A DNA stretch of 6,868 bases, taken from NCBI GenBank assembly GCA_025356795.1, contig JANXRR010000468.1, positions 1 through 6,868 on the forward strand. Reading direction: 5' to 3'. The position numbers and the translations under genes were made by a program. Shown here in pieces: positions 6,701 to 6,868 of this stretch. How positions within the stretch are numbered: position 1 is the first letter of the stretch; each line of letters begins with the position of its first letter. The notes below the pieces were generated by a model, which was not told the DNA's origin, made no database searches, and saw only the letters and a program-made list of their open reading frames with translations. This stretch comes from Bacteroidia bacterium. Lineage in GTDB: Bacteria; Bacteroidota; Bacteroidia; Cytophagales; Cyclobacteriaceae.

Positions 6701-6868
6701 ATGAAAATCAATCCGTAAAGTTGTTTTGCTGAGTGCAGCCACGTTCTGTTTGACACTTTCATTTCTTTCTGTACCCAAGCCAGTAAAAGCTTATTACATT
6801 GACTTAAGCGATTATTCCGGTTGCTGGAACATTGGGGGAAATTGCTTACCAGAAGTTGTCGTAAAACC
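6701..6868 (+). pseudogene. Small secreted Cys-containing protein, frame broken after ATG, 3' end outside window
   Basis: Not recognised as a known family. An ATG at 6701, preceded by the A-rich AAAACAAAAAC typical of Bacteroidota starts, reads only MKINP before a TAA. If one A of the AAAA run at 6704-6707 is removed, the frame stays open to the window edge for 55 codons. It then shows a textbook signal peptide: basic MKSIRK, core VVLLSAATFCLTLSFLSV, and a Sec cut site after PVKA (residue 30). The mature part seen is YYIDLSDYSGCWNIGGNC followed by LPEVVVK, with Cys41 and Cys48 (C-x6-C). In the uncorrected frame a TGA overlaps the ATG and no good later start exists, so either the gene is a frameshift mutant or the homopolymer was miscounted. 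The overall layout recalls short exported Bacteroidota peptides of unknown function; that likeness is inference. Confidence 0.5.

Overview
The window looks like a piece of a Bacteroidota chromosome, probably from the Cytophagales or a related order (inferred from protein style, not from a search). The DNA is AT-rich. Genes start without Shine-Dalgarno sequences and often after A-rich stretches. One candidate promoter has the Bacteroidota TTTG / TATTTTG form. PyrD, Nth, Fmt, DHFR and the short-chain dehydrogenase all read as ordinary chromosomal members of their families. No tRNA, rRNA, CRISPR array, insertion sequence or integrase was seen.

Layout. (1) Positions 1-684: the 3' two thirds of pyrD (dihydroorotate dehydrogenase, class 2), running in from the left edge. 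(2) Positions 668-1888, minus strand: a LolC/LolE-like ABC-transporter permease with an apparent TTG start, convergent with pyrD and overlapping its end by 17 bp. (3) Positions 1889-1968: an 80-bp divergent spacer. (4) Positions 1969-6152, plus strand: a tightly spaced run of five genes, namZ-like (DUF1343/GH171 exo-N-acetylmuramidase), nth (endonuclease III), fmt (Met-tRNA formyltransferase), folA (dihydrofolate reductase) and an NADP-type short-chain dehydrogenase. The gaps are 54, 2, 39 and 39 bp. (5) Positions 6153-6868: about 700 bp with no normal gene. It holds a weak hairpin after the dehydrogenase, a 55-codon minus-strand ORF, a stretch where nothing is recognised, and the start of a small secreted protein whose reading frame is broken by one extra A just after the ATG.

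How the genes relate. fmt and folA belong to one-carbon metabolism: Fmt uses 10-formyl-tetrahydrofolate and DHFR maintains the tetrahydrofolate pool. pyrD serves pyrimidine synthesis and nth base-excision repair. The permease and the NamZ-like enzyme act at the envelope (lipoprotein or other substrate export, and peptidoglycan turnover). Apart from the fmt-folA link this is a mixed housekeeping neighbourhood. I see no clear new multi-gene system. The points most worth a second look are the frame-broken secreted Cys-containing peptide at the right edge, the small minus-strand ORF near it, and the endonuclease III whose iron-sulfur ligand set is incomplete.
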